A stretch of 64,000 bases of DNA from assembly GCF_030287405.1 (NCBI RefSeq), contig NZ_JASVVV010000002.1, forward strand, positions 1-64,000. The letters run 5' to 3'. Positions 26,156 through 35,073 of this stretch are shown piece by piece. Below the pieces are notes generated by a model, which was not told the origin of the DNA, ran no database searches, and saw only the letters and a program-made list of their open reading frames with translations. This stretch comes from Halalkalicoccus sp. NIPERK01 (GTDB taxonomy: Archaea; Halobacteriota; Halobacteria; Halobacteriales; Halalkalicoccaceae). Numbering within the stretch: the stretch's first letter is position 1; each line of letters starts with the position of its first letter. Position numbers and translations under genes: made by a program.

Positions 26156-27900
26156 TGACGGACACCGATCCCGCCGAGAAGACCGCCGACGCGCCCGCGG
26201 AGGCGATCGAGCGCGGCGAGGTCGCCGACGCCGGCGGAAGCACAGAGGAGTACGAGCACTACGAGGCGGTCGTCGTCGGCTGCGGCCCGGGCGGGGCGGC
26301 GGCGGCGGCGACGCTCGCACGGAACGGCGTCGAAACGCTCGTCCTCGAACGCGGCGTCGACGCCGGTTCGAAGAACGTCTCGGGGGGACTGCTCTACGCC
26401 GAGGAGTCCGCGCCCTACACGATCGACGACCTCTTTCCCGACTTCCGCCAGCAAGCGGCAGAACGCCCGATCACCGACTACTACCTCCACAACGTCGCCG
26501 GCAACAAGGTGAAAACGTTCGACATCACCAACCTGCACGAACACGACACCGAGTGGAGCGACGCGGTTCTCCGGCGGAGGATGGACTCGTGGCTCGCGGA
26601 ACGGGTCCACGAGATGACGAGGGAGACCGGCGGCGGCCTGCTGACCGAGGTGCGGGTGAACGGCCTTCTCAGGGACGGTGGCGAGATCGTCGGCGTCACC
26701 TGCGACGAACTCGATCCCATCCGCGCCGACCTGATCGTCGCCGCCGACGGCGTGAACAGCGAACTCGCGCGGGACGCCGGGTTGATGGACTGGGAGGAGC
26801 CCGAGGAGTGGTTCCAGGGCGTCAAAGCCGTGGTCGACCTCCCCGATGTGGACGACCGGTTCGATATCGGCGAGGAGGAAGGCGAGGCACACCTCTTTTC
26901 GGGCGACCTCTTCGAGGACGTTCGGGGCGGGGGCTTCCTCTACACCAACGCCGAGTCGCTCTCGATCGGGACGGTCTTCCACCTCGACTCGCTGGTGGCC
27001 GAGGAGGCTGAACCCCACGAACTGCTCGACGCGTTGCTGACCCACCCGCTCCTCGGGGAATGGCTCGACGGCGAGTACCACGAGCGCGAGTACAGCGCGA
27101 AGCTCGTGCCCGATTCGAAGAAGGTCGCCAACCCCGAGCCCCACGAGGGACGGCTCGTGCTCGTGGGCGACGCGGGCGGGCAGATGCAGGCCCAGGGCCC
27201 GATCATCAAGGGGATGAACCACGCGGTGACGGCGGGCGCGCTGGCCGCCGAGGCGTTCGTCGAGGCGCGCTCGCGGGGCGACGCCTCGCTCGCGGGCGAG
27301 CGCTACGCCAAGCGCCTCCGCGACGAGGGCGTGATGGCGAAGCTCCGCCCGCGGCGCTACGAGGCCGCGAGCGTGCTGGGCGAGCGCGCCCCGGTCGCGA
27401 ACCTCACCGACCGGCTGGTCGACTCCCGCGTGGGACGGACGGGGATCCGCGCGCTCTCCGGACAACTCGAACGGCTCTACAGTTCGCCCTATCTCTCGAT
27501 GATGGTCCCCGACACCGCGACGCCCTACGTGACGCTTCCCGCCACTATCGCCGAGGAGTTGGGCGAACCGGTCGAGGGAGAGAACGACGTCGAGCCGCCG
27601 AGCCTCGCGGATCGGATCGGCGATCTGACCTACGACACCGACGTGGGCAACCCCCACATCGAACTGCTCGATTCATCGGTAGAGGCCAGCGGCGCGGCGG
27701 TGACGGCCTGCCCGGTCAGCGCCCGGGACTTCGGCGGGGGCTGCTACCGCGAGGAGGTCGTCAAGACCAACGGGGACGAGAAACGGGTGGTCAGCCTCGA
27801 CACCCAGCCCTGCGTCGAGTGTGGCACCTGCGCGGTCGTCGCCGACACCCGCTGGGAACACCCACGGGGCGGGAAGGGCGTCGAGTTCCGCGAGGGATGA
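26155..27900 (+). CDS. FixC/ETF-quinone-oxidoreductase-like FAD dehydrogenase
   Basis: Accepts electrons from EtfBA and passes them to the quinone pool. The 581-residue product has an N-terminal dinucleotide fold (AVVVGCGPGGAAAAATLARN), FAD motif VSGGLLYAEE, a second nucleotide segment RLVLVGDAGGQMQAQGPIIK, and a C-terminal FixX-like segment with cysteines in TACPVSARDF, GGGCYREE and QPCVECGTCAVV for one [4Fe-4S] cluster. FixC and an Fe-S domain are therefore fused, as in ETF-QO, while a separate ferredoxin also opens the operon. The start shares one base with the etfA stop. Whether the complex is a plain ETF:menaquinone reductase or a bifurcating EtfABCX type cannot be told by reading alone. 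Confidence 0.9.
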   Translation: MTDTDPAEKTADAPAEAIERGEVADAGGSTEEYEHYEAVVVGCGPGGAAAAATLARNGVETLVLERGVDAGSKNVSGGLLYAEESAPYTIDDLFPDFRQQAAERPITDYYLHNVAGNKVKTFDITNLHEHDTEWSDAVLRRRMDSWLAERVHEMTRETGGGLLTEVRVNGLLRDGGEIVGVTCDELDPIRADLIVAADGVNSELARDAGLMDWEEPEEWFQGVKAVVDLPDVDDRFDIGEEEGEAHLFSGDLFEDVRGGGFLYTNAESLSIGTVFHLDSLVAEEAEPHELLDALLTHPLLGEWLDGEYHEREYSAKLVPDSKKVANPEPHEGRLVLVGDAGGQMQAQGPIIKGMNHAVTAGALAAEAFVEARSRGDASLAGERYAKRLRDEGVMAKLRPRRYEAASVLGERAPVANLTDRLVDSRVGRTGIRALSGQLERLYSSPYLSMMVPDTATPYVTLPATIAEELGEPVEGENDVEPPSLADRIGDLTYDTDVGNPHIELLDSSVEASGAAVTACPVSARDFGGGCYREEVVKTNGDEKRVVSLDTQPCVECGTCAVVADTRWEHPRGGKGVEFREG

Positions 27901-28262
27901 GCGCGGAAAGCGAGCGTCGCGACGCCCGGATCGGGGCGCTCGCAGAGCGCGCCCGCGAGGAGCGCGAGCGGTTCGACCCGCCTGCGGACCCGGACGAACG
28001 GGCGCTTTCGTACCTCCGGGAGGGACTGTGGCCCGTGCTAGAGATCTACATCGAGGCGCGCTCATCGGGCGAGGGGCTCTCGCGTGCGGACCACGCGGCG
28101 CTCGAAAAGGCGCTCAACGAGTGGCTCGAGTTGTACGCGCTGTGTTACGGCGTCGTGATCGACGCGGAGTTCTCGGCCCGTGAGACGGCCGAACTGTTCG
28201 TCGAGACGCACAACGTCCGGGACACGGCACAGCTTCTCACGCACGTCCCGGCCCGCCGTTAG
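27897..28262 (+). CDS. Unknown alpha-helical protein of the etf operon (121 aa)
   Basis: A 121-residue soluble protein that overlaps the fixC-like stop by 4 bp (ATGA), so it is translated with it. It is mostly helical: a charged N-terminus (RRDARIGALAERAREERERF), then WPVLEIYIEARSSGEGLSRA, LEKALNEWLELYALCYGVVI and SARETAELFVETHNVRDTAQ. No signal peptide, membrane segment or metal motif is visible; one Cys is in ALCYGV. I recognise no family. Its place as last gene of the ETF operon suggests an assembly or docking factor for the ETF complex, perhaps a partner for the EtfA extension. That is inference. Confidence 0.75.
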   Translation: MSAESERRDARIGALAERAREERERFDPPADPDERALSYLREGLWPVLEIYIEARSSGEGLSRADHAALEKALNEWLELYALCYGVVIDAEFSARETAELFVETHNVRDTAQLLTHVPARR

Positions 28263-28305
28263 GCCGGACGCAAGGTTCTTGATCCGTGGTGTGGTATCAC
28301 AGATC

Positions 28306-29046
28306 ATGAACGCCCAGACCGAGCCCGACCTCGACCACGGCGACCGCGAGCGCATCTATGCGTACCTGAAAGACCACGGCCCGACCGATTACGAGAGCGT
28401 TCAGGAGGCGACCTTCCCGCAGGATCCCGGCGGATTCCGCCACCACGTCGCGATCCTGAAGCGAAACGGGCTCGTCGAGGAGGCGCTCGGCGGCGGACTC
28501 CAGGTCGTCCCCGAACTCGAAGGCGAGGAGGAGGAGTTCACCCGCGACGGGGTCGAGTTCCACGTCCGGCCCGCCCGGCAGGCCGATCTCTCCGGCATTC
28601 TCGGCGTGCTCCGGCAGGTCGCCGAGAAGCGCACCTACATCGTCGCCGAGACGGTCGCCCAGGAACTCGACCACGAGCGCGAACTCCTGCGTCAGGACGA
28701 CGTCGAGTCGCGTGTCTTCTTCGTCGCGACCGTCAACGAGGAGGTCGTCGGCTGGGTCCACCTCCAGTCGCCCGAGATCGAGAAGCTCTCGCACACCTCG
28801 GAGCTGACGATGGGCGTCCTCGAGGAGTATCGCGGCCACGGCCTCGGCGGCCACCTGCTCGAACGCGGGCTGGAGTGGGCCGGTTCGCAGGGCTACGAGC
28901 GGGTCTATCAGAGCATCCCCTCGACGAACGAGGGGGCCGTCGAGTTCCTCGAGGACCACGGCTGGGAGGTCGAGGCCGTCCGGGAGGGCCACTACAAGAT
29001 CGACGACGAGTACGTCGACGAGGTGATGATGGCGGTCTCGTTATAG
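28306..29046 (+). CDS. GNAT acetyltransferase with N-terminal winged helix
   Basis: A two-domain protein of 246 residues. Residues 1-70 form a winged-helix-like domain (RIYAYLKDHGPTDYESVQEA, FRHHVAILKRNGLVEEALGG). Residues 84-246 are a GNAT N-acetyltransferase: FHVRPARQADLSGILGVLRQ, the acetyl-CoA pyrophosphate loop at EEYRGHGLGGHLLERGLEWA (R/QxxGxG/A motif) and the late SIPSTNEGAVEFLEDHGWEV segment. This fusion is a recurring haloarchaeal arrangement. The acceptor is unknown. The ATG at 28306 follows 43 bp after the ETF operon. The last 6 bp overlap the end of the opposite-strand monooxygenase gene. Confidence 0.85.
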   Translation: MNAQTEPDLDHGDRERIYAYLKDHGPTDYESVQEATFPQDPGGFRHHVAILKRNGLVEEALGGGLQVVPELEGEEEEFTRDGVEFHVRPARQADLSGILGVLRQVAEKRTYIVAETVAQELDHERELLRQDDVESRVFFVATVNEEVVGWVHLQSPEIEKLSHTSELTMGVLEEYRGHGLGGHLLERGLEWAGSQGYERVYQSIPSTNEGAVEFLEDHGWEVEAVREGHYKIDDEYVDEVMMAVSL

Positions 29047-30417
29047 TCCCATCGCCGAGAGCGCCTCGCGCTTGCCGGGGTGATCCTCCGGAAGTCCCGA
29101 GCGCCCGGTCATGGTCTCGCGCAGGGTGTCGCCCGCGTACTCCTCGCGAACCAGCCCACGGTCCCTGAGTTCGGGCACCACGAGGTCGACGAAGTTGCGC
29201 AGGCTCGCCGGTCGAACCACCTCCTTGACGTTGAAGCCGTCGACGCCGACCTCGCGAAACCAGTGCTCGAAGGCGTCGGCGATCTCTACTGGTGTGCCGA
29301 CGACCACGGGCGAGGTCGTCCCGAGCCCGGCGAAGCGCGCCATCTCCCGCACCGTCCACTCGCGGTCAGGGTCGCTCCTCGTGAAGGCGTTCACGGCACC
29401 CTGGATCGCCTCGGTCTCGATGTACTCTACTCTCTGGTCGGGGTCGAGTTCTGAAAGATCCATGTCCATGAAGCCGCTGAGCAGCGCGAGGGTGGCCTCC
29501 ACGTCGATCGTCTCCTTGTAGCTCTCGTGTTTGGCCTCGGCGATTTCCCGAGTTTCGCCGACGATCGGGACGATCCCGGCGAAGAAGTCGAGCGAATCGG
29601 GGCTCCGACCGCACTCGGCGGCGCGTTCGCGCATATCGGCCATGTACTCCCTGACTCCTTCCTCGGTGGGCTGGCTCGTGAAGACCGCCTCTGCGTTCTT
29701 CGCGGCGAACGCGCGGCCCCGTTCGGAGGAGCCGGCCTGATAGATCACCGGTGTCCGCTGGGGCGAGGGCTCACAACCATGCGGACCCTGAACGTCGAAA
29801 TACTCGCCCTCGAAGCCGATCTCCCTGACTTTTTCGGGGTCGGTGTAGATGCCCCGCTCACGGTCCCGTATTACGGAATCGGCGTCCCAACTCCCCTCCC
29901 AGAGACGATAGCAGACCTGCATGAACTCCTCGGCGCGGTCGTAGCGCTCGTCGTGGTCCATCCGCTTTTCGAGGCCTAAGTTCCGGGCGGCACTTTCGAG
30001 GTACGAGGTGACGACGTTGAACGCCACGCGGCCGTCGGTGAGGTGATCGAGCGTCGAGAACTCGCGGGCCAACTGGTAGGGGTGGGCGTAAGTCGTCGAG
30101 CGCGTGATCGCAAAGCCCAGATGGTCGGTCACTTCGGCCATCGCGGGGACCAGCGCCTGTGGGTGGTTCGAGGGGGTCTGGACCGCTCGCTCGATGGCCA
30201 TCTCCCGGTCGTCGCTGTAGACGTCGTAGATCCCCCGCACGTCGGCGAAGAAGATCGCGTCGAACCCGCCGCGTTCCGCGGTGCGTGCGACCTCGGTCCA
30301 GTACTCTCTGTCCGTATAGCGATGGGATTGGTCGCCCGGATAGCGCCACGACCCGGCGCTGACATGTTCGACCGAGTTCATCGTAAAGAGGTTGAGCCCC
30401 ATTCGCTCGGCGGTCAT
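29041..30417 (-). CDS. Flavin-dependent monooxygenase, bacterial-luciferase fold (NtaA/SnaA-type)
   Basis: FMNH2-dependent oxygenase of the nitrilotriacetate/dibenzothiophene monooxygenase branch of the luciferase superfamily. The 458-residue product begins MTAERMGLNLFTMNSVEHVS with the expected beta1 strand, then FDAIFFADVRGIYDVYSDD, ITRSTTYAHPYQLAREFSTL, GRVAFNVVTSYLESAARNLG, and the FMN-binding segment TPVIYQAGSSERGRAFAAKN; ADAFEHWFREVGVDGFNVKE is near the C-terminus. The ATG at 30417 is preferred over a TTG at 30444 because a perfect inverted repeat lies at 30436-30460. Substrates of this branch are aminocarboxylates or sulfur compounds; the one here is unknown. No flavin reductase is adjacent. 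Confidence 0.88.
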   Translation of the reverse strand: MTAERMGLNLFTMNSVEHVSAGSWRYPGDQSHRYTDREYWTEVARTAERGGFDAIFFADVRGIYDVYSDDREMAIERAVQTPSNHPQALVPAMAEVTDHLGFAITRSTTYAHPYQLAREFSTLDHLTDGRVAFNVVTSYLESAARNLGLEKRMDHDERYDRAEEFMQVCYRLWEGSWDADSVIRDRERGIYTDPEKVREIGFEGEYFDVQGPHGCEPSPQRTPVIYQAGSSERGRAFAAKNAEAVFTSQPTEEGVREYMADMRERAAECGRSPDSLDFFAGIVPIVGETREIAEAKHESYKETIDVEATLALLSGFMDMDLSELDPDQRVEYIETEAIQGAVNAFTRSDPDREWTVREMARFAGLGTTSPVVVGTPVEIADAFEHWFREVGVDGFNVKEVVRPASLRNFVDLVVPELRDRGLVREEYAGDTLRETMTGRSGLPEDHPGKREALSAMGL

Positions 30418-30435
30418 ATGCGTGGGGTCGGTCGC

Positions 30436-30460
30436 CGCTATCAAAAGCCGCTTGATAGCG
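30436..30460. promoter_or_regulatory. 9-bp inverted repeat upstream of monooxygenase
   Basis: CGCTATCAA (30436-30444) and TTGATAGCG (30452-30460) are perfect inverted repeats separated by AAGCCGC. The element ends 19 bp from the chosen ATG at 30417, a position suited to an operator or 5'-leader hairpin of the monooxygenase gene. Confidence 0.5.
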
Positions 30461-30523
30461 TCGAAGGGGGATGAGAGTGGAGTAGGTCGATTTAGAGGTA
30501 TCCGACGGGGGATGCGGGGCGGA

Positions 30524-30710
30524 CCGCGAGCGCTTCGCGCTCGCGGCCTTTTTGTCGCCGGAAATCATAGATTTCCGGCTGCTAACCAGAACGCTTCGCG
30601 TTCTGGTGATGTGGCTGGATTCCGCCGGAATCCAGCTGCTTGCCGGATGTAATCCGGCAATGGAGGAGATTTTTGCGGCGAGTGGTTCCCGCAGCACGCC
30701 TCCGGCGTGC
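30524..30710. repeat. Array of six perfect hairpins with 3-nt loops
   Basis: Six separate inverted repeats fill 187 bp of the 321-bp gap 30418-30738. H1 CCGCGAGCGC-TTC (30524-30546, 10-bp stem); H2 GCCGGAAATC-ATA (30557-30579, 10 bp); H3 ACCAGAACGC-TTC (30585-30607, 10 bp); H4 GCTGGATTCC-GCC (30614-30636, 10 bp); H5 TTGCCGGAT-GTA (30640-30660, 9 bp); H6 GCACGCC-TCC (30694-30710, 7 bp). All stems are perfect, all loops are 3 nt, stem sequences are unrelated, and spacers between H1 and H5 are only 3-10 nt. No protein is encoded. A run of five T follows H1 on the + strand (30549-30553). Function and origin unknown. Confidence 0.9.
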
Positions 30711-30727
30711 GAGGAAACCCGAGCCGT

Positions 30728-30732
30728 AAAAA
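30728..30732 (-). terminator. T-tract after ATP-grasp gene
   Basis: On the reverse strand, GGGCCTTTTTACGG places five T residues 7-11 nt after the ATP-grasp stop codon, preceded by a GC-rich stretch. This is the archaeal oligo-T type of terminator; the hairpin array begins about 18 nt further downstream. Confidence 0.5.
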
Positions 30733-30738
30733 GGCCCG

Positions 30739-31998
30739 CTAGCAGGAACAGTAGTACTCGATCCCGCCGAACTTCGTCCGGATCACGTCGTAGGCCGGCG
30801 CGGGATCGCTCGGGGAATAGACGCCGGTCGCCAGGTCGTCGCCGTCCTCGAACGCCCCGGAGACGAGCGCGGTCCACTGCCCTTCGGTGAGGACGTCACC
30901 AAAGGACTCGTCGGTCGCGAGCAGTTCGAGGTAGTCGGGGAGGTAGACCCATCGAGAATCGGTGATCTCGGCGGGTTCGTACGCCGCGTCGGTCGCGTCG
31001 GCGTAGGCGGCCATCGGGAGGTTCACGCCCGCGAAGACCGGCAGGCCGATCCACTTCCACGGGCGGGTGTTGATGTCGAGCAGGACGTACTCCTTGCGTT
31101 CGCGGTCGTAGACGAACTCGGATTCGCTGATCCCGTAGTAACCCGTCTCCGAGAGCACCGAGAGGGCGCGCTCCTCGATCTCGGGGCGATCCACGCGCTC
31201 GACGACACACGAGGTGCCGAAGGCCAGTGGATACCTGACCAACGGGTTGCCGACGAAGGTCAGTGGGTCGCCGCTCGGGGGAACGTAGGAGGCCAGCGAG
31301 CAGTCCTCGCCCCGTGCGATCGGCACGCGCTCCTGGGCCATAACTCGAATATCGGCCTCGCGGGCGGTCGCGATCACCTCGGCGTACTCGTTTTCACTAC
31401 CGACCTCGATGACGTTCGTCCCCACCGCCTCCTCGAACTCGCGTTTCCGGGCGGGCTTGATCACGAACGGGAGCTCCAGTTCGTCAAGGACCTCTTCGGG
31501 ATCGATCGGGTCGCCCAGCGCCTCGGCGGCGTCGGGCGAGCCCTCCCCGATCCCCGCGATCCGGTAGGTCTCGGGGTACGGTACGCCGAGGCGCTGGGCG
31601 AGACCGTACAGGGATTCCTTGTCGAGGACCCGATCGATGACGTCCTTCTCGGCGAAGGGCAGACGCACGCCCTCGGGGTCGGCGTCGGCGAAGGCGTGGA
31701 CCCACTCGTCCATACAGCCGAACGCGACCGGTTCGCCCTCGACGGCCCCCGCGATGGCTTCGACGTCCTCGCGAAAGCCGTCGAGGTCGTCCAGCGGATA
31801 CGTCACTTCACCGGCGAACGCGACGGCCTCGGAGGAGGGTGCGACCCCGTCGCCGTTGCGGTCGAGCGCGATCACGGGCACGTCGTGGGCGGCGAGCGCA
31901 CGGGCGACTCCTAATCCCGTTATGTGGGCGTTGCAGACGATCGCGGGCGGGCGTTCGAACTCCTGTTCGTTCAGTCGATCGAGGAACTGGGTGGCCAT
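30739..31998 (-). CDS. ATP-grasp carboxylate-amine/thiol ligase, substrate unknown
   Basis: ATP-grasp enzyme joining a carboxylate to an amine or thiol through an acyl-phosphate. The 419-residue product has an N-terminal pre-ATP-grasp Rossmann-like domain (PPAIVCNAHITGLGVARALA), a central ATP-grasp fold (DVIDRVLDKESLYGLAQRLG, LPFVIKPARKREFEEAVGTN, VMAQERVPIARGEDCSLASY) and metal ligands in SESEFVYDRERKEYVLLDIN with TRPWKW. The C-terminus is YYCSC. The order resembles D-aspartate ligase/PylC-like proteins encoded in surface-glycan or modification loci, but no such genes are adjacent. It is monocistronic, with TATA-like GATATAAAA (reverse strand, about 32068-32076) and an oligo-T terminator. 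Confidence 0.8.
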   Translation of the reverse strand: MATQFLDRLNEQEFERPPAIVCNAHITGLGVARALAAHDVPVIALDRNGDGVAPSSEAVAFAGEVTYPLDDLDGFREDVEAIAGAVEGEPVAFGCMDEWVHAFADADPEGVRLPFAEKDVIDRVLDKESLYGLAQRLGVPYPETYRIAGIGEGSPDAAEALGDPIDPEEVLDELELPFVIKPARKREFEEAVGTNVIEVGSENEYAEVIATAREADIRVMAQERVPIARGEDCSLASYVPPSGDPLTFVGNPLVRYPLAFGTSCVVERVDRPEIEERALSVLSETGYYGISESEFVYDRERKEYVLLDINTRPWKWIGLPVFAGVNLPMAAYADATDAAYEPAEITDSRWVYLPDYLELLATDESFGDVLTEGQWTALVSGAFEDGDDLATGVYSPSDPAPAYDVIRTKFGGIEYYCSC

Positions 31999-32199
31999 AC
32001 CCGAGGATGTGCCCTTCGGAGCAAAAGCCGACCGATACCTGCAACCGGATCGGATCCGACCCCGCGGATTTTATATCACGAAATAATGGAGAGATATAGA
32101 TAATTAATCGCTATTCGTTCGGTTTTATTCCTCAAATACGGAATAGATTGCGTTTCCGAGTGTCGAAAGCGTTAACACCTAGCTTGTCAACTGGTGGGT

Positions 32200-33798
32200 A
32201 TGCCAACGGAGTTCGGGGCGCTGTCGCTCGCGCCGCCGCTGGTCGCGATCGTGCTGGCGATCGTCACCCGGCGGGCGCTGCTGTCGCTGTTCATCGGGGT
32301 ATGGTCGGGGGGCGTCATCTACTCGGGGAGCCTGGGCGTCGTCCAGACGTTCACGTGGATCGTCGAGGCGATCGGGAACGACGTCTTTCACGCACAGATC
32401 ATCGTCTTCGTCTCGTTGCTCGGCGCGGGGATCGCGCTGATCTGGCGGATGGGCGGGTCGCTCGCGGTCGCCAACTACGCGACGAGTCGGCTCGACTCCC
32501 ACCGAAAGGTCGGAATCGCGACGTGGCTGCTGGGCATGGTCTGGTTCTTCGACGACTACGCGAACACCGCGATCGTCGGCTCCTCGATGAAGGACATCGC
32601 CGACGAGATGAACATGTCCCGCGAGAAACTCGCCTACCTGCTCGATTCGACGGCCGCGCCGGTCGCGACGTTCGGGATATCGAGCTGGGTCGCCTTCCAG
32701 ATCAGCATGGTCCAGACGGGCTACGACGCGGCGGGGATCAGCGACGTCGCGCCCTCGGCGTTTCTGACCTTCATTCGAAGCATCCCGTACAACCTCTACT
32801 GCCTGTTCGCGGTGCTCATGGTCGGCATCATCGTCATCATGCGCCGGGACTTCGGCGAGATGCTCGACGCCGAACACCGCGCCCAGCGCACGGGAAAGGT
32901 CAACCGCGACGGCGCCCAACCGCTCCAGAGCATGAAGGACGACCTGGGCGATGTGATGGTCGAGGACCCGAAACTCCGGACGTTCATCCTTCCCATCCTC
33001 GCGCTGGTCGCCGTCGTCGCCGTCGGATCGGTCTGGAGCGGCTACTCGCCGGGCGCGTCGGCGCTGGAGATGGCCGAGAGCGCGGACTTCATCGGCGCGC
33101 TCGTCTGGGGCTCGTTCGCGATGGCCGCGACCGCGCTCGTGCTCGCGATGGCCTACGATATCCTCTCGCTGAGCGAGGGCATGGAGACCGTCCTCGACGG
33201 CTTCGGCATCATGCTCCACGCGATCGCCATCCTCGTGCTGGCGTGGTCGATCGGGGCGGTCGCAGAAGCGCTGGGGACCGGCGCGTACGTGACGGGCGTC
33301 GCCGAGGGGCTGATCACGCCGACGCTGCTGCCGATCGTGATCCTCTTTGCCGCGGGGTTCATCTCGTTTTCGATCGGCACCTCGTGGGGGACGATGGCGC
33401 TCGTGACCCCCGTGGCGATCCCGCTGGCGTGGGAGGTCTCGGGGGGCTCCTCGGAGATGCTCGCGGTCGCGACCGGCGCGGTGTTCTCGGGGGCGATCTT
33501 CGGCGACCACTGCTCGCCGATCTCCGATACCACCGTCCTCTCGTCGACGTTCGCCGGGGCGGACCACATCGATCACGTCCGCACCCAGATCTACTACGCG
33601 CTGACCACCGCCGCGGTCGCCACGGTCGGCTACCTGCTCTACGGGCTGACCGGCCTGCCCCAGATCGTCCTCATCCCCGTCGGGATCGCGCTGCTCGTCG
33701 CGGTCGTCTACGCGCTTTCGGAACTCGACGCGCGCCGGAAGGGGCTCTCGGCGACGCCGTTCGTCCGGCACGAGCGCGACTCGCCCGCCGACGACTGA
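32200..33798 (+). CDS. NhaC-type Na+/H+ antiporter family protein
   Basis: Polytopic membrane carrier of the NhaC family, expected to exchange Na+ (or an organic solute) for H+. The 532-residue product has about 11-12 hydrophobic segments, e.g. LSLAPPLVAIVLAIVTRRAL, IIVFVSLLGAGIALIWRMGG and LIVILFAAGFISFSIGTSWG-like, with the conserved polar sites FFDDYANTAIVGSSMKDIAD, LLDSTAAPVATFGISSW and GDHCSPISDTTVLSS. A cytosolic acidic loop lies near residues 215-265. The ATG at 32200 is chosen; a GTG six bases upstream is equally possible. GTTAACACC about 27 nt upstream may be the TATA region. Na+ extrusion suits a halophile, but NhaC relatives also carry amino acids. Confidence 0.85.
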   Translation: MPTEFGALSLAPPLVAIVLAIVTRRALLSLFIGVWSGGVIYSGSLGVVQTFTWIVEAIGNDVFHAQIIVFVSLLGAGIALIWRMGGSLAVANYATSRLDSHRKVGIATWLLGMVWFFDDYANTAIVGSSMKDIADEMNMSREKLAYLLDSTAAPVATFGISSWVAFQISMVQTGYDAAGISDVAPSAFLTFIRSIPYNLYCLFAVLMVGIIVIMRRDFGEMLDAEHRAQRTGKVNRDGAQPLQSMKDDLGDVMVEDPKLRTFILPILALVAVVAVGSVWSGYSPGASALEMAESADFIGALVWGSFAMAATALVLAMAYDILSLSEGMETVLDGFGIMLHAIAILVLAWSIGAVAEALGTGAYVTGVAEGLITPTLLPIVILFAAGFISFSIGTSWGTMALVTPVAIPLAWEVSGGSSEMLAVATGAVFSGAIFGDHCSPISDTTVLSSTFAGADHIDHVRTQIYYALTTAAVATVGYLLYGLTGLPQIVLIPVGIALLVAVVYALSELDARRKGLSATPFVRHERDSPADD

Positions 33799-33842
33799 GC
33801 GCCCACCGAAAGGCAGTTGCCCCGGTCGACGATACCTGAACC

Positions 33843-35036
33843 ATGCTCACGCTCGCGCTCGCCGGCAAACCGAACGCCGGGAAATCCACCTTCTACAGCG
33901 CCGCGACCCGCGCCGAGGTCGACATGGCGAACTACCCATTCACGACGATCGACCCCAACAGGGGAGTGAGCTACGTCCGTACCGAGTGTCCGTGTCTCGC
34001 CCGCGAGGAACGCTGTGGCAACGAGAACTGCCGCGACGGGAAACGCTACGTCCCCGTCGAACTGATCGACGTCGCCGGGTTGGTGCCGGGTGCCCACGAG
34101 GGGAGGGGGTTGGGGAACCAGTTCCTCGACGCGCTGACCGACGCCGACGCGATCATAACGGTGGTGGACGCCTCCGGCGGGACGAACGCAGAGGGCGAAC
34201 CCGTCGATGTCGGCACCTACGACCCCGTCGAGGAGATCGACTTCGTCGAGGAGGAGATGGACCGCTGGCTCGCGGGGATCGTCGCCCGGAACTGGGAGGG
34301 CGTCGAGCGCCAGTCGCGCTCGCCGGGGTTCGACGTCGACGAGGCGATTTCCGACGTCCTCACCGGCTTCGGCACGAGCGAGGCGGACGTCGCCGTCGTC
34401 CTCCGGGAGCTCGAGTACCCCGAGAACCCACGGGAGTGGACCGACGAGGACAGGGAGGAACTCGCCCGGCGGGTGCGCGCCCGGACGAAACCCATCCTCG
34501 TCGCCGCGAACAAGGCCGACATCGCGCCCGCCGAGAACCTCGAACGGTTGCGCGAAGTGGGTGAGCAGGCGGGCCGGCACGTCGTCCCCACCACGGCGGA
34601 GGGCGAACTCGCCCTGCGGAAGGGGGCGGAAGCGGGCCTGATCGAGTACGATCCGGGCGACCCCGACTTCGAGATCCTCGGCGAACTCAGCGGGGTTCAA
34701 CGGGAGAAACTGACGGAACTGGGAGAGACGATGAGCGAGTACGAAGGCACGGGCGTACAGAAGGCGCTCGACGGCGCGGTCTACGACCTTCTCGATCGCT
34801 TCACGGCCTATCCCGTCCAGAACGAGACGAAGTGGACCGACGGGCAGGGAAACGTGCTTCCCGACGCCTTCCTGCTTCCTCGGGGCTCGACGCCGAAGGA
34901 CCTCGCCTACGCGGTCCACTCGGACATCGGCGAGGGCTACCTCCACGCCGTCGATGCGCGCTCGAAGCGCCGGATCGGAGAGGACCACGAGCTATCGGAG
35001 GGCGACGTGATCAAGATCGTGAGCACGGCGAAGTGA
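33843..35036 (+). CDS. YchF/OLA1-like P-loop GTPase/ATPase with TGS domain
   Basis: Translation-factor-class P-loop NTPase of the Obg/YchF group. The 397-residue product has G1 GKPNAGKST at residues 8-16, an effector region [16 protein letters not shown], a cysteine cluster [15 protein letters not shown] that probably binds zinc, G3 [20 protein letters not shown], a helical insert, G4-like AANKADIAP, and a C-terminal TGS domain ([33 protein letters not shown]). This archaeal variant replaces the bacterial coiled-coil arrangement. It binds ribosomes in other organisms. Standalone gene, 44 bp after the antiporter and 37 bp before a small membrane protein. Confidence 0.92.
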   Translation: MLTLALAGKPNAGKSTFYSAATRAEVDMANYPFTTIDPNRGVSYVRTECPCLAREERCGNENCRDGKRYVPVELIDVAGLVPGAHEGRGLGNQFLDALTDADAIITVVDASGGTNAEGEPVDVGTYDPVEEIDFVEEEMDRWLAGIVARNWEGVERQSRSPGFDVDEAISDVLTGFGTSEADVAVVLRELEYPENPREWTDEDREELARRVRARTKPILVAANKADIAPAENLERLREVGEQAGRHVVPTTAEGELALRKGAEAGLIEYDPGDPDFEILGELSGVQREKLTELGETMSEYEGTGVQKALDGAVYDLLDRFTAYPVQNETKWTDGQGNVLPDAFLLPRGSTPKDLAYAVHSDIGEGYLHAVDARSKRRIGEDHELSEGDVIKIVSTAK

Positions 35037-35073
35037 GCAGAACCGTTAGTAGCGCTCGGTCGAACGGGGAACC

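Noticed and set aside
24314-26320. 668-codon reverse-strand open frame across etfA
   Set aside because: Mirror of the etfA coding frame; no start context or motifs, and etfA is unmistakable.
30549-30553. Intrinsic terminator on the + strand after hairpin H1
   Set aside because: No rightward gene precedes it; the flanking genes are both leftward, so the T-run is probably incidental.
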